Source: an uncultured Oscillibacter sp. (GTDB taxonomy: Bacteria > Bacillota > Clostridia > Oscillospirales > Oscillospiraceae). Taken from it: a DNA stretch of 64,000 nucleotides. The first letter of the stretch is position 1. Each line of letters opens with the position of its first letter. The notes below the pieces were generated by a model. The model had not been told where the DNA came from, made no database searches, and saw nothing but the letters and a program-made list of their open reading frames with translations. A program made the position numbers and the translations under genes. The stretch lies in the NCBI GenBank assembly GCA_900544615.1, contig UQVS01000004.1, positions 67,187-131,186 of the forward strand, written 5' to 3'. Below, in pieces: positions 33,152 through 41,695 of the stretch.

Positions 33152-33191
33152 ACGCCTTATTGTTGTGTGATCCCGGGGAGGGGATCAATGT

Positions 33192-33722
33192 ATGCTTGTA
33201 TTTACGCAAATGCTGGAGACAGCAGACGAACGACTGAAAATGGAACAGATCTTCCATACATACGGAAACCTGATGTTCCACGTGGCAAATAAGATTCTGA
33301 ACAATGACCACGACGCTGAAGATGCGGTACAGCAGGCACTTTTTTCGATTTATCAGAATCTTGGAAAATTTTCTGAAATCAAGTGTCCCCAATCGAGAAG
33401 TTTCATCGTTACTATAGTTGAACGGAAAGCTATCGACTTGTACCGGGCAAAGCAGAGAAACGCAGTTGTGCCTTTCGAGGAGGAATATATCAATGTTCCC
33501 TCCGTTTCGGAAGCTGACGCTGCTGTTCAGCGAACGAATCTGGCAAAGGCAATGGCTACGCTTCCGACACGGTATCGTGAGTTGCTGTTCCTCAAGTATG
33601 ATAACGGGTATTCAGAGCGGGAAATCGCAGTCATGTGCTCTATGACAGAGGCAAATGTCAAGAAAACAGTTCAGCGTGCCAAGAAAAAGCTGGAATCAAT
33701 TCTGAATGGACAGGAGGCTTGA
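33192..33722 (+). CDS. ECF-type RNA polymerase sigma factor
   Basis: A 176-aa sigma-70 family protein. Region 2 lies at residues 18-80 (FHTYGNLMFHVANKIL, DAEDAVQQALFSIYQNL), and region 4 at 118-165 (LPTRYRELLFLKYDNGYSER, AVMCSMTEANVKKTVQRAKK). ECF factors redirect RNA polymerase in response to envelope signals. The short inverted repeat TGATCCC/GGGATCA just upstream (about 33168-33185) overlaps its ribosome site and could modulate translation. The next gene, a single-pass membrane protein with DUF4367, is the probable anti-sigma. Confidence 0.9.
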   Translation: MLVFTQMLETADERLKMEQIFHTYGNLMFHVANKILNNDHDAEDAVQQALFSIYQNLGKFSEIKCPQSRSFIVTIVERKAIDLYRAKQRNAVVPFEEEYINVPSVSEADAAVQRTNLAKAMATLPTRYRELLFLKYDNGYSEREIAVMCSMTEANVKKTVQRAKKKLESILNGQEA

Positions 33723-33727
33723 GAGAC

Positions 33728-34780
33728 ATGAAAATCACAGATGAATTACTCTATCAACATGCCGCTGAAGCCCGTGATATCTGGCTGGATACCCTGCCCA
33801 ATGAGGATGAGCTTCCCGATCATCAGTTTTCCGACGAGTTTATGGCATCCCTTGAAACCTTGAAGAAGCAGGAAACGGGTCAGCGCAGAAAGCGCCGCAC
33901 TCCTTTGCAGAGGGTGGCTGCAGTGTTTCTGGCGGTTCTCATCGGCTCCGGCACATGGCTTGGTGTTGATGCGGAGGCCCGGGCAGCATTTGTCAGTTGG
34001 TTCCGTGAGTTTACAGGCAAATCGGCCGTTTATACCTATGTGGGTGAAGTTCCTGAATCGGAGATCACTGACTATCTCTGTACCTGGTTGCCGGATGGTG
34101 TGGAAGCCATTGAAACGGATGCATCGAAAACTTCCGGCCATGTGATTTACACCTCGCCGGACGATGACTTTGCTGTATTCTCCTATACCTATATGCACAG
34201 CGGAACTGCCGTGCATCTGTTCCCTACAGGGGATGAACTGGTGCATAGCGAAATGCAGATCAACGGGATGCACGCGGACTTCTACGAGGAACCCGGTGAG
34301 GACTATTCCTGCTTTATCATCTGGTTCGACGAAGCCAATCAGATCTTCTTCGACATCAATGGTAATCTGAGCAAGGAAGAAACCATCCGCATGGCAGAGA
34401 GTGTCCAGAAAGGTCAGGCGTTGGAACTGCTGACAGAATATACTTTGACTTGGCTGCCTGACGGTTACCGGGCACGGGAGCTGGCCTGGGGTTCCCACTC
34501 CAGAACGATTTCCTGCCTGAATGAGCAGGACCACATCCGCCTTGATTATGAGATGCAGGATGGTAAGAGCGCCGAAGAAGTGTTCAACATCGACGAGTTT
34601 GCCGAGAGCAAAGCTGTCACCGTCTGGGGACAGGATGCCACCCTGTATCTGAACACGGATGACGATGAGCATTCACTGGTCTGGGCCGATGAGGCTGCCG
34701 GTATTGCGTTCTGTCTGGAAGCAACGGAAGATGAGGAAACAATGCTTCGGGTTGCAGAAGCAGTTTCCGTGGCGAAGTAA
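33728..34780 (+). CDS. Single-pass membrane protein with DUF4367, probable anti-sigma factor
   Basis: A 350-aa protein. A cytosolic N-terminus (residues 1-75), one transmembrane helix (LQRVAAVFLAVLIGSGTWLG, near 57-78) and an extracellular part holding two similar domains: YLCTWLPDGVEAIE... and YTLTWLPDGYRARE.... The second is the DUF4367 domain. This is the usual build of anti-sigma factors encoded after ECF genes in Clostridia. ATG at 33728 is 5 bases after the sigma stop; an earlier ATG in the same frame lies within the sigma gene and is not used. Confidence 0.82.
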   Translation: MKITDELLYQHAAEARDIWLDTLPNEDELPDHQFSDEFMASLETLKKQETGQRRKRRTPLQRVAAVFLAVLIGSGTWLGVDAEARAAFVSWFREFTGKSAVYTYVGEVPESEITDYLCTWLPDGVEAIETDASKTSGHVIYTSPDDDFAVFSYTYMHSGTAVHLFPTGDELVHSEMQINGMHADFYEEPGEDYSCFIIWFDEANQIFFDINGNLSKEETIRMAESVQKGQALELLTEYTLTWLPDGYRARELAWGSHSRTISCLNEQDHIRLDYEMQDGKSAEEVFNIDEFAESKAVTVWGQDATLYLNTDDDEHSLVWADEAAGIAFCLEATEDEETMLRVAEAVSVAK

Positions 34781-34791
34781 AGGAGTACACC

Positions 34792-34920
34792 ATGCAAACG
34801 AAAAAATCATTGGCAGAGTATGTGAAAGAGCACCGAGTTGTGATTGTGGTCACTGCGATTGCTGCGGCAGTTGGTGCGATTTTGGGAGCCATCGCATTCT
34901 ATCGCCACTGGCTCGGATGA
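34792..34920 (+). CDS. Small single-span membrane protein, 42 aa
   Basis: A 42-codon frame with a clean AGGAG 6 bases upstream. It has a short basic start (MQTKKSLAEYVKEHR) followed by one Ala/Val-rich helix with Gly spacing and a short basic end. It directly follows the anti-sigma gene. Possibly a membrane regulator or assembly peptide of the sigma system. Confidence 0.6.
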   Translation: MQTKKSLAEYVKEHRVVIVVTAIAAAVGAILGAIAFYRHWLG

Positions 34921-34955
34921 GCGATCTATAAAGTAAGAATCGGGAGAGATGCAGT

Positions 34956-35120
34956 ATGAGCGTTCAAGTTGTAGAAACCTATGTTGTTTGGGTTGGCAAA
35001 ACGGATCGTATTGCGTCTTTCCGCAAAGTCGAGGGTTATGAGGATATGTTCTATCGTGATATTTCCGGTACTACGGTAAGCCCCGATCCCGCACTGCCGG
35101 AGAGCAACTCGGACTGGTGA
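34956..35120 (+). CDS. Small protein, 54 aa, paralogue of the gene at 32201
   Basis: The frame begins MSVQVVETYVVWVGKTDR and continues with IASFRKVEGYED, repeating the core seen at 32201-32371. GGGAGAG lies upstream. The C-terminal end is Pro/Ser-rich (SPDPALPESNSDW) and differs from its paralogue. It is followed 45 bases later by the AIM24 gene. Duplication within one cluster suggests a functional part of that cluster. Confidence 0.7.
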   Translation: MSVQVVETYVVWVGKTDRIASFRKVEGYEDMFYRDISGTTVSPDPALPESNSDW

Positions 35121-35165
35121 TACCTGTCTCTACATAATATAACTATTTTGGAAAGGAAACTGACT

Positions 35166-35936
35166 ATGTATAGCATTAAGAATTTTACCGACAACAATGA
35201 CATTAAGACTCTGGAGACCTTGGGAGCCTTTACCGTTATCGAGTATCAGCGCGATCTGAGCGTCATGCCCAGCGACGCCATGATTGCCTATTACTGCAAC
35301 GAGATGAATGTCCGTAAGCGTCAGGTCATCTGCGATGTCAGCAAGTCCAACATTACCACGCAGGCCGGTGCCATGCAGTGGACGGTGGGCGATGTCAATG
35401 CCACCACCGGCATCAAGGGTGTGGGCGATCTGTTTGGCAAGGCCCTGCGGGGAAGCGTGACCGGAGAATCTGCCATCAAGCCCGAATACACCGGCAGCGG
35501 CACTCTGGTGCTGGAGCCTACATACAAGCATATTTTGCTGGTCAATGTGGCGGACTGGAACGGCTCCATCGTTCTGGATGACGGCCTGTTCCTGGCCTGT
35601 GAGTCCACCCTGAAGCACAAGGCAGTGATGCGCTCCAATCTGTCCTCCGCTGCATTGGGTAATGAGGGTCTGTTCAATCTGGGCATCCAGGGCAACGGCA
35701 TCCTCTGTCTGGAATCCGCCTGTCCCAAGGAGGAGTTGGTGGAGATCACTCTGAACAACGATGTTCTGAAGGTGGACGGCAACATGGCCATCGCCTGGAG
35801 TGGTTCTCTGGACTTTACCGTTGAGCGTTCCGGCAAGAGCCTGATCGGCTCCGCTGCCTCCGGTGAGGGCCTGGTCAATGTCTACCGCGGCACCGGCAAA
35901 GTGCTGCTGGCTCCCGTGACCAAGGGAATTGCATAA
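35166..35936 (+). CDS. AIM24-family protein
   Basis: A 256-aa beta-rich protein of the AIM24/TRAP-like family (GAMQWTVGDVNATTGIKG, GTLVLEPTYKHILLV, DDGLFLACESTLKHKA, GIQGNGILCLES are typical strands with Gly turns). The family is named after a yeast mitochondrial inner-membrane protein; bacterial roles are unclear. No signal peptide. ATG at 35166 follows GGAAAGGAA; an upstream TTG adds only six residues without a site. It is flanked by the 54-aa protein and a lipoprotein. Confidence 0.88.
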   Translation: MYSIKNFTDNNDIKTLETLGAFTVIEYQRDLSVMPSDAMIAYYCNEMNVRKRQVICDVSKSNITTQAGAMQWTVGDVNATTGIKGVGDLFGKALRGSVTGESAIKPEYTGSGTLVLEPTYKHILLVNVADWNGSIVLDDGLFLACESTLKHKAVMRSNLSSAALGNEGLFNLGIQGNGILCLESACPKEELVEITLNNDVLKVDGNMAIAWSGSLDFTVERSGKSLIGSAASGEGLVNVYRGTGKVLLAPVTKGIA

Positions 35937-35994
35937 TCTGCACACGCACACAGCTTCAGAATGGGCCGAATAAGTGTAAGGAGGAACAAACACC

Positions 35995-36645
35995 ATGAAG
36001 AAAAGTATGATTGCGTTAACCATGGCTTTTGCATTGGTGCTTTCTCTGTGTGCCTGCGGAGGCCAAAACAGTAATACACCCAGCGGCAAAACGCTGTTGG
36101 AGCATGGGCTTGATGTCATTGCCACCATGGACGAGATGGCTGACAGTGATGAATACATCAATTTCTATACTGCCAGCAAAGAGATGGCTGAGATTGTAAA
36201 GGACATTGGCAAGGGTGACCACAGCGCCCCTACTGCCGTTTATAAAATCACCATTGCAAAGGAAGCGATGGATGCATGGGATATGCTTAGTGGCTTGGAG
36301 GGACTTTCCGAGAACCTGAAGATCGCCATGCGTCAAAAGGCGTTTGGTGCCGCTCTGATTACCCAGATCAACGCACAGAACGGAGCGACCACCCTTGCGG
36401 CAACGACCGTTTGCTCCGCAGGAAAGACTTTCGTCAGCACCGAAGAAGATGGCGACGCCATTTATCTGTACGTCTATGAAAACGCCTGCCCGGCGGCGGT
36501 GTCCTTCGTAAAAGGTGAGGATAACACCGTGTCTGCATCCGGAACCTTTATCATCAATGATGGGTTTGATACCAGCTCGCCCGAATCGTTACAGGAGTTC
36601 TTCGGTGAAACTGGTGCGGTAGTTGAAAATGTGCCCATTACTTAA
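35995..36645 (+). CDS. Lipoprotein, 216 aa
   Basis: Signal peptide with a lipobox (LSLCAC, lipidated Cys near residue 18 or 20), then a Ser/Asn-rich linker and a soluble extracellular domain of about 180 residues with no recognised family. The region after residue 100 looks mainly beta-type. AAGGAGGA precedes the start. It lies between AIM24 and a four-helix membrane protein, so the cluster has components on both faces of the membrane. Confidence 0.75.
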   Translation: MKKSMIALTMAFALVLSLCACGGQNSNTPSGKTLLEHGLDVIATMDEMADSDEYINFYTASKEMAEIVKDIGKGDHSAPTAVYKITIAKEAMDAWDMLSGLEGLSENLKIAMRQKAFGAALITQINAQNGATTLAATTVCSAGKTFVSTEEDGDAIYLYVYENACPAAVSFVKGEDNTVSASGTFIINDGFDTSSPESLQEFFGETGAVVENVPIT

Positions 36646-36660
36646 AAAGGAGACACAGCG

Positions 36661-37068
36661 ATGAAGTTCTATCAAAAGCATAGTCGGTTAGTTGCCGTGT
36701 TAACATTTGCATTTTTCGTTCTGGTGGGAGCTTGTAATTTCCCGATTTATAACCTGACCCGTGAATGGCCACCCACGCTGACACTTATCATTGTGTTCGT
36801 TGGACTGTCATTATACACTTCTCTTGGGACGGCAGAGGCGGCCATGCTGCCTCACTATGGTATTCAGCATATTCTTCCGCTGAACCTGCTGCTTGTCCTG
36901 CTTGGCATGGGTGCGCGTTATTTGCTGGAGTTTGGAGAGGTGTCTAACAGCTATAACTTCACGGTCCCCAATATGTTGCTGCACATTGGAGTAACGGTTA
37001 CGCTGAGTACCCTGTCCTGGCTCTGGACAAAAACGGTACGGGGCAAAAATGCAAAAGGGGAAGCCTGA
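36661..37068 (+). CDS. Four-helix membrane protein, 135 aa
   Basis: Four transmembrane helices (about 10-29, 38-56, 68-88 and 104-122), a short basic C-terminus (KTVRGKNAKGEA) and no known motif. AAAGGAGA precedes the ATG. It is 15 bases after the lipoprotein and 27 before the LURP-one gene. Confidence 0.7.
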   Translation: MKFYQKHSRLVAVLTFAFFVLVGACNFPIYNLTREWPPTLTLIIVFVGLSLYTSLGTAEAAMLPHYGIQHILPLNLLLVLLGMGARYLLEFGEVSNSYNFTVPNMLLHIGVTVTLSTLSWLWTKTVRGKNAKGEA

Positions 37069-37095
37069 CGGACTTCCAGAGAGGAGAGCGACTCT

Positions 37096-37593
37096 ATGAA
37101 ACTCTATATCAAACAGAAGGTGTTTTCCTGGGGTGATAAGTTCACCGTCAAGGATGTCAATGGTGAAGATCGGTACTTTGTAGAGGGCGAGATCTTCTCC
37201 TGGGGTAAGAAGCTCCATGTGTACGATATGTGCGGCAATGAGGTCGCTTTCATCCAACAGAAGCTGTTCAGCTTTTTGCCCAGGTACTTCGTCTATGTGG
37301 GCGATGCGCAAGTAGCTGAAATCGTAAAGGAATTTACCTTCTTTTTTCCGAAATATAGCATTGAGGGTCTGGGCTGGGAAATTAGCGGTCAGTTCATGGC
37401 CCACGATTACGAGATCACCCAGAATGGCCGTCCCATTGTGACCATCCGGAAAGAGTGGATGACCTGGGGCGATACATACGAGCTGGACATCGCGGATCCG
37501 GCCGATGAGATCATTGCGCTGGCCGTGGTGCTGACCATCGACGCCGTGACAGAGTCAAAGGGCGGTGTGAGTGTTTCTGTTTCCAGTAATTAA
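37096..37593 (+). CDS. LURP-one-related (YxjI-like) protein
   Basis: A 165-aa protein made almost wholly of the LURP-one/Tubby-like beta barrel: YIKQKVFSWGDKFTVKDVNG, then YFVEGEIFSWGKKLHVYD, FIQQKLFSFLPRYFVYV and WMTWGDTYELDI. The alternating strand pattern is diagnostic. The fold is related to scramblase and tubby domains that meet lipid surfaces. No signal peptide. GAGGAGAG is upstream. With AIM24 and EcsC nearby, a membrane-surface role is likely. Confidence 0.88.
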   Translation: MKLYIKQKVFSWGDKFTVKDVNGEDRYFVEGEIFSWGKKLHVYDMCGNEVAFIQQKLFSFLPRYFVYVGDAQVAEIVKEFTFFFPKYSIEGLGWEISGQFMAHDYEITQNGRPIVTIRKEWMTWGDTYELDIADPADEIIALAVVLTIDAVTESKGGVSVSVSSN

Positions 37594-37610
37594 GCCTATA
37601 AGGAGCATCT

Positions 37611-38438
37611 ATGTCGATTTTCATAAAGAAAGACAAGAAGCGTGCTGCGCTGGAAAAGGAGTACGCCTCTGTACTGAAAAAGGAAACGCAGCTGAAGCAG
37701 AGCGCCATGAAAACGACAGCACCCCGCTGGAAAACGGATCTGGAGAAGAAGGTGCCAGAGAAGGTTTACCGCAGTTTAGAGACAGCTTTCAGCAAGGCGT
37801 TTTCCGTGGTATTTACTCAAGGCGTCGGGGTCATTGAAAAAACCTACAACCGTCAGAATCTTGAAGAGACCCATTCCGTTCAGGATTATGCCGTCCAGGT
37901 CAAGGGTGGCCGAAAGGAACTGAAACAGGTCAAGCGAAATGCCGGTCGGTCTGGTCTGACAAACACCGCCCTGACAATTGTGGAAGGAATCGGCCTTGGG
38001 GCACTGGGCATTGGCCTGCCGGATATCGTGGTGTTTGTCGGTATGTTGCTTAAAGGTGTTTATGAAACCGCCCTGAGCTATGGCTTTGCCTATGATACTC
38101 CAGAGGAGCGGCTTTTTATCCTTCGCATGATGGAAACAGCTCTTACCAAAGGCCCTGATTTTGCTGTGAAGAATGCACGGGTGGATGGCATGATCGAGGA
38201 GATGCCGCAAACTGGCGAGGATGAGCTGCAGGCCCAGATCCAGAAGACAGGAAGTGCTTTTGCGGTAGACATGCTGCTCCTGAAATTCGTGCAAGGGTTT
38301 CCGCTTGTGGGTATCCTTGGCGGCGCGGCCAATCCCGTCTATTACAACAAGGTCATGCGCTATGTGCAGCTCAAGTATCAAAAACGGTACCTGTTGGCAG
38401 TGGCCCAGCGTAACGGGTATTCTTTAAGATTTCTTTGA
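37611..38438 (+). CDS. EcsC-family protein, 275 aa
   Basis: Residues 50-270 match the EcsC family: a Lys-rich N-terminus, a Gly-rich hydrophobic segment (VEGIGLGALGIGLPDIVVFV near 125-145), then YETALSYGFAYDTPEERLFI and a second hydrophobic segment (FVQGFPLVGILGGAANPVYY) near the end. EcsC-type proteins associate with membranes and with the Ecs transporter in Bacillus, but many occur alone. AAGGAGC precedes the start. It ends this group; a hairpin follows. Confidence 0.85.
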   Translation: MSIFIKKDKKRAALEKEYASVLKKETQLKQSAMKTTAPRWKTDLEKKVPEKVYRSLETAFSKAFSVVFTQGVGVIEKTYNRQNLEETHSVQDYAVQVKGGRKELKQVKRNAGRSGLTNTALTIVEGIGLGALGIGLPDIVVFVGMLLKGVYETALSYGFAYDTPEERLFILRMMETALTKGPDFAVKNARVDGMIEEMPQTGEDELQAQIQKTGSAFAVDMLLLKFVQGFPLVGILGGAANPVYYNKVMRYVQLKYQKRYLLAVAQRNGYSLRFL

Positions 38439-38503
38439 AAAATCTATCGTTTACACAATCGACATGAACTGATTGGAAATCCATAGTACGATTAAGCTGC
38501 AAC

Positions 38504-38532
38504 AGCAGCGGCAGCAATCGGTTGCCGCTGCT
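38504..38532 (+). terminator. Hairpin after the EcsC gene
   Basis: AGCAGCGGCA (38504-38513) pairs perfectly with TGCCGCTGCT (38523-38532) around a 9-base loop. Only TTGTGG follows, so it may be a weak terminator or RNA processing site within the long operon. Confidence 0.55.
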
Positions 38533-38554
38533 TTGTGGTTAAGGGGGTATCAAC

Positions 38555-39286
38555 ATGGGTGTTTTCAGAATAAAAGCCGACAACTTTGAGTGGATCGGTG
38601 GCGCAGCTGATGACCCGCAGGATCTTTGCCTGCATGGTCATGTTACGGTACAGTTTGGCGATACCGTTCTTGAAGATACGGGTACTGTCAGCGCTACTGC
38701 TCTGTATCTGCTGAAAACGCTCACCAACGACAAGCTGATGGCAGAGTATGATATTCAAATGATCCCCTGCTGTGGGCATACTCTTATTGCCAATGATGAC
38801 CTGACTGAAGTTGCTATCAGCGGATGCGATACAGGAACGGATTGGACCACCATCCATGAAGGCAATGCCGTCCGGTTTATCCTCCCCTCTGGGCAGGAAG
38901 AAGTCGTGACCCTTCGGGAATATCAGTACGAGGTTCTGGATTTTGCAAAAAGCGTAAAGCGGTTCTACGATGCCTGTACCCCGAAAGAAATCCCGGAGAA
39001 TGAGTTTGACCGGAACGGATACACCGCTTTCTGGAAAGAGTGGCAGCGGCGCTATAACGATGGGCTGATGCTCCTCTCTCTGGAAACAGGCCGTGAGATG
39101 GAACTGTCCCACGATGGTCTGCATTATTTCGTGAGCCACAAGGATGGCGATTGGTCGCTGTACTGTGAAGAAAGTAAGGAAATGCAGCTTTTCCCCGGAT
39201 GGTACGCATTATACGAGAATGCACGATTTGGAGACAAGCTGCTCCGTGATGAGATTGCCAGTGTCTGTTTCGATGCTATTTTGTGA
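38555..39286 (+). CDS. Uncharacterised protein, 243 aa
   Basis: The N-terminal 110 residues are beta-type and resemble DUF-style immunity or sensor proteins (FEWIGGAADDPQDLCLHGHV, then HGHVTVQFGDTVLEDTGTVS). The remainder is helical with Trp-rich segments (FWKEWQRRYNDGLMLLSLE). No catalytic motif was seen. It follows AAGGGGG and lies 9 bases before the first radical SAM gene. It might provide the substrate or a partner for that enzyme, but nothing shows this directly. Confidence 0.65.
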   Translation: MGVFRIKADNFEWIGGAADDPQDLCLHGHVTVQFGDTVLEDTGTVSATALYLLKTLTNDKLMAEYDIQMIPCCGHTLIANDDLTEVAISGCDTGTDWTTIHEGNAVRFILPSGQEEVVTLREYQYEVLDFAKSVKRFYDACTPKEIPENEFDRNGYTAFWKEWQRRYNDGLMLLSLETGREMELSHDGLHYFVSHKDGDWSLYCEESKEMQLFPGWYALYENARFGDKLLRDEIASVCFDAIL

Positions 39287-39295
39287 GGTACACTT

Positions 39296-40198
39296 ATGAA
39301 GCTTTCGTCCTTTCTGCATTTTGCAGGTTTCGGTATCAAAACTGTTTTGTTCCGCAAGAAGGAGCCTATCCTGGGAACGGTCATTGTAACAGACAAATGC
39401 AACTTGAAGTGTAAGCATTGTTCCGTCAATAACATCACCGCCGTTGTGCATCCCTATGAGCAGATCCGCAGAGAAATGCAGCAACTCTACGACATGGGAA
39501 TCCGCATCCTGTTCTTCTGCGGCGGTGAGACCTTCCTCTGGAGGGACGGAGAACGCACCCTGCGGGATCTGGTGGTAGAAGCAAAGGAGATGGGCTTTCT
39601 CATCGTCAATGTGGTGACCAACGGTACCTTCCCGATTGATCTGCCGGAAGCGGACTTGATTCTGCTCAGTCTGGACGGCGACCGGGAGCGTCATAATGCA
39701 GTCCGTGGCGATACCTACGACACCATCATGGAGAATGTTAAACATGCCACCTCCGATAACATCTGCTTCTACATGGCCATCAACCAGATCAACAAGGATG
39801 CTGTGGAGCATGTTTGCCTTACGGCCAGAGATACCAAAAATGTCCGGGCAGTATCCTTTAATTTCCACACGCCCTATCCGGACACCAGAGAGTTGGCTCT
39901 CTCCAGAGAGGAAAAAACCCATTGCTGCGATGTCATCACAAGGATGATGAAGGCCGGTGCGCCAGTGTTCAATCTGCGGAGCGCTTTCCCTTATCTGATC
40001 AACAACAGCTTCCCGACGCCTTGCCACCAATGCGTGGTCATCGAAAACGGAAAAGTATCCACCTGTGGACGCTGTATCGATGTACCTAATCTCTGCGACG
40101 AATGCGGCTATTTCTTCGTTGCTGAGTACACCCTTTTGTTTAAGGGTAACCCTAAAATCATACTTGAGATGCTGACAACCTACCTGAGATACATATAG
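39296..40198 (+). CDS. Radical SAM enzyme with C-terminal Cys cluster, 300 aa
   Basis: The radical SAM motif is CNLKCKHC (Cys35, Cys39, Cys42), with GGETFLW as the GGE motif and LLSLDGDRERHN for the SAM-binding strand. The C-terminal part holds three Cys pairs (PCHQC, TCGRC, LCDEC), indicating auxiliary Fe-S clusters like SPASM or twitch domains. Such enzymes modify peptides, proteins or cofactors. The N-terminal extension is basic. It is 7 bases from the HemW-like gene, so the two are certainly co-transcribed. The substrate is unknown. Confidence 0.87.
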   Translation: MKLSSFLHFAGFGIKTVLFRKKEPILGTVIVTDKCNLKCKHCSVNNITAVVHPYEQIRREMQQLYDMGIRILFFCGGETFLWRDGERTLRDLVVEAKEMGFLIVNVVTNGTFPIDLPEADLILLSLDGDRERHNAVRGDTYDTIMENVKHATSDNICFYMAINQINKDAVEHVCLTARDTKNVRAVSFNFHTPYPDTRELALSREEKTHCCDVITRMMKAGAPVFNLRSAFPYLINNSFPTPCHQCVVIENGKVSTCGRCIDVPNLCDECGYFFVAEYTLLFKGNPKIILEMLTTYLRYI

Positions 40199-40205
40199 GA
40201 GCCAT

Positions 40206-41462
40206 ATGAGTATCATTACATCGCTGACCAGAATGTGGCTGACACGTTCGACAAAGCCTTTCATCTTCAAAAATGAATACGACAATGTTCTGTCTTACCA
40301 GGACTGCGACAATCTGGGCCTGTATGTGCATATCCCTTTTTGCAGGAGCATCTGCAACTTCTGTCCGTACTGCAAGGTCAGATATTCCAAGGATCTGTGC
40401 GACCGATACATAGATGCTCTGCTGCGGGAGATCCACGCTGTGGGCGGTCAGCAGAGCGGTAAAAAGGAAACGAACAGCCTGTATTTTGGCGGCGGCACAC
40501 CGGCCCTTGCGGCAGACCGGCTGGGAGAGATCATCGGTGCCATCAAGGAACACTTTGTTATTACCGAAGGCATTGGCGTGGAGCTGCATCCCGATAATGT
40601 CACGCCGGATGTCCTGCGGACACTGAAAACTGCAGGAGTCACCAAAATCAGCATTGGTATCCAGTCCTTCCAGACGAAGTTCCAGAGTGTTCTTGGCAGA
40701 ACAAGCGTTGATATTTCTGCCATGAAGCAGGCTCTGTCCGAGGTCCCCTTTGAGACGGTTTCCATGGATTTTATCTTTGCACTGCCGAATCAGACTTTTG
40801 AGGATCTGAAGGCCGACGTTGATGCCGCATTCCAGAGCGGCGCGAACCATGTGGCGATCTATCCCTTCATTGATTTTACCTTTACCCCCAGTACCGTGAC
40901 CACGATGCCCAAAAAGGAAAAGCGGGAGCTGCTGGATGCCATCACCCGATACTGTATGGATCAGGGATACACCCGCAGCTCCATCTGGACTTTTTCCAGC
41001 GAGGCCGACGCCAGATACTCCTCCATGACCCGCGATAACTTCCTCGGCTTCGGCTGCTCGGCAACCACTCTGTTGAAAGATCAGTTCAAAATCAACACCT
41101 TTTCCGTGGAGGAATACTGTAACCGAATTGCAGAAGAGAAGCTGCCTACCTCTCTGACCCTCCGCTTCACGCTGCGCCAGAGAATGATCTACTACCTGTT
41201 CTGGACGGCATACAGCACCAAGGTCGCTGCCGGTGGTTTTGAGAAGTTCTTTGGTGTGCCGCTGAAGAAGATGTACGGTGCGGAACTGAAGCTGGCAAAG
41301 CTAATGGGCTTTGTGACTGAGGAGAATGGCGTATACAGTATGACGCTGAAGGGCGCATTCTACTATCACTACTACGAAAACTTTTACACCCTTTCCTACA
41401 TTGACAAGATGTGGGGAGTCATGAGAAAAGAAGCATTCCCCCAGGAACTGACATTGGGATAA
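40206..41462 (+). CDS. HemN/HemW-like radical SAM protein, 418 aa
   Basis: HIPFCRSICNFCPYC gives the CxxxCxxC cluster (Cys46, Cys50, Cys53), with an extra Cys56. LYFGGGTPALA, ELHPDNVTPDVL and ISIGIQSFQ are the coproporphyrinogen-dehydrogenase-like motifs. A C-terminal HemN-like helical domain follows (MYGAELKLAKLMGFV). The family includes HemN, HemW heme chaperones and HutW/ChuW heme-degrading enzymes. The C-terminal region suggests a heme-related or porphyrin-like substrate, but its pairing with a second radical SAM gene is unusual. ATG at 40206 is used. Confidence 0.85.
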   Translation: MSIITSLTRMWLTRSTKPFIFKNEYDNVLSYQDCDNLGLYVHIPFCRSICNFCPYCKVRYSKDLCDRYIDALLREIHAVGGQQSGKKETNSLYFGGGTPALAADRLGEIIGAIKEHFVITEGIGVELHPDNVTPDVLRTLKTAGVTKISIGIQSFQTKFQSVLGRTSVDISAMKQALSEVPFETVSMDFIFALPNQTFEDLKADVDAAFQSGANHVAIYPFIDFTFTPSTVTTMPKKEKRELLDAITRYCMDQGYTRSSIWTFSSEADARYSSMTRDNFLGFGCSATTLLKDQFKINTFSVEEYCNRIAEEKLPTSLTLRFTLRQRMIYYLFWTAYSTKVAAGGFEKFFGVPLKKMYGAELKLAKLMGFVTEENGVYSMTLKGAFYYHYYENFYTLSYIDKMWGVMRKEAFPQELTLG

Positions 41463-41473
41463 GGAGCGACGAT

Positions 41474-41695
41474 ATGAAGAACAGGAAGATTTGTCCCAAG
41501 TGCAACAGCACAGACATCATCAAAGTTCCGGGCAAGGCCGGAGCATACGGTGTCGGCAATAACATTCAGACCGGATGGAGCAATTTCTCCGCTGTGCTTG
41601 TCCACCGGTATGTTTGCTGCGCCTGCGGCTACTCTGAGGAATGGATCGACAAAGAAGATATTCCCAGATTGAAGGAGAAATATGAAAACGCGTAA
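41474..41695 (+). CDS. Small zinc-ribbon protein, 73 aa
   Basis: A two-Cys-pair ribbon: CPKC near residues 7-10 and CCAC near 53-56, separated by a Gly-rich loop. The start at ATG 41474 is preceded by AAGGAGCGA; an in-frame GTG upstream overlaps the HemW-like gene. It follows that gene by 11 bases. Ribbons of this size bind metal or nucleic acid, or act as partner domains. Confidence 0.75.
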   Translation: MKNRKICPKCNSTDIIKVPGKAGAYGVGNNIQTGWSNFSAVLVHRYVCCACGYSEEWIDKEDIPRLKEKYENA

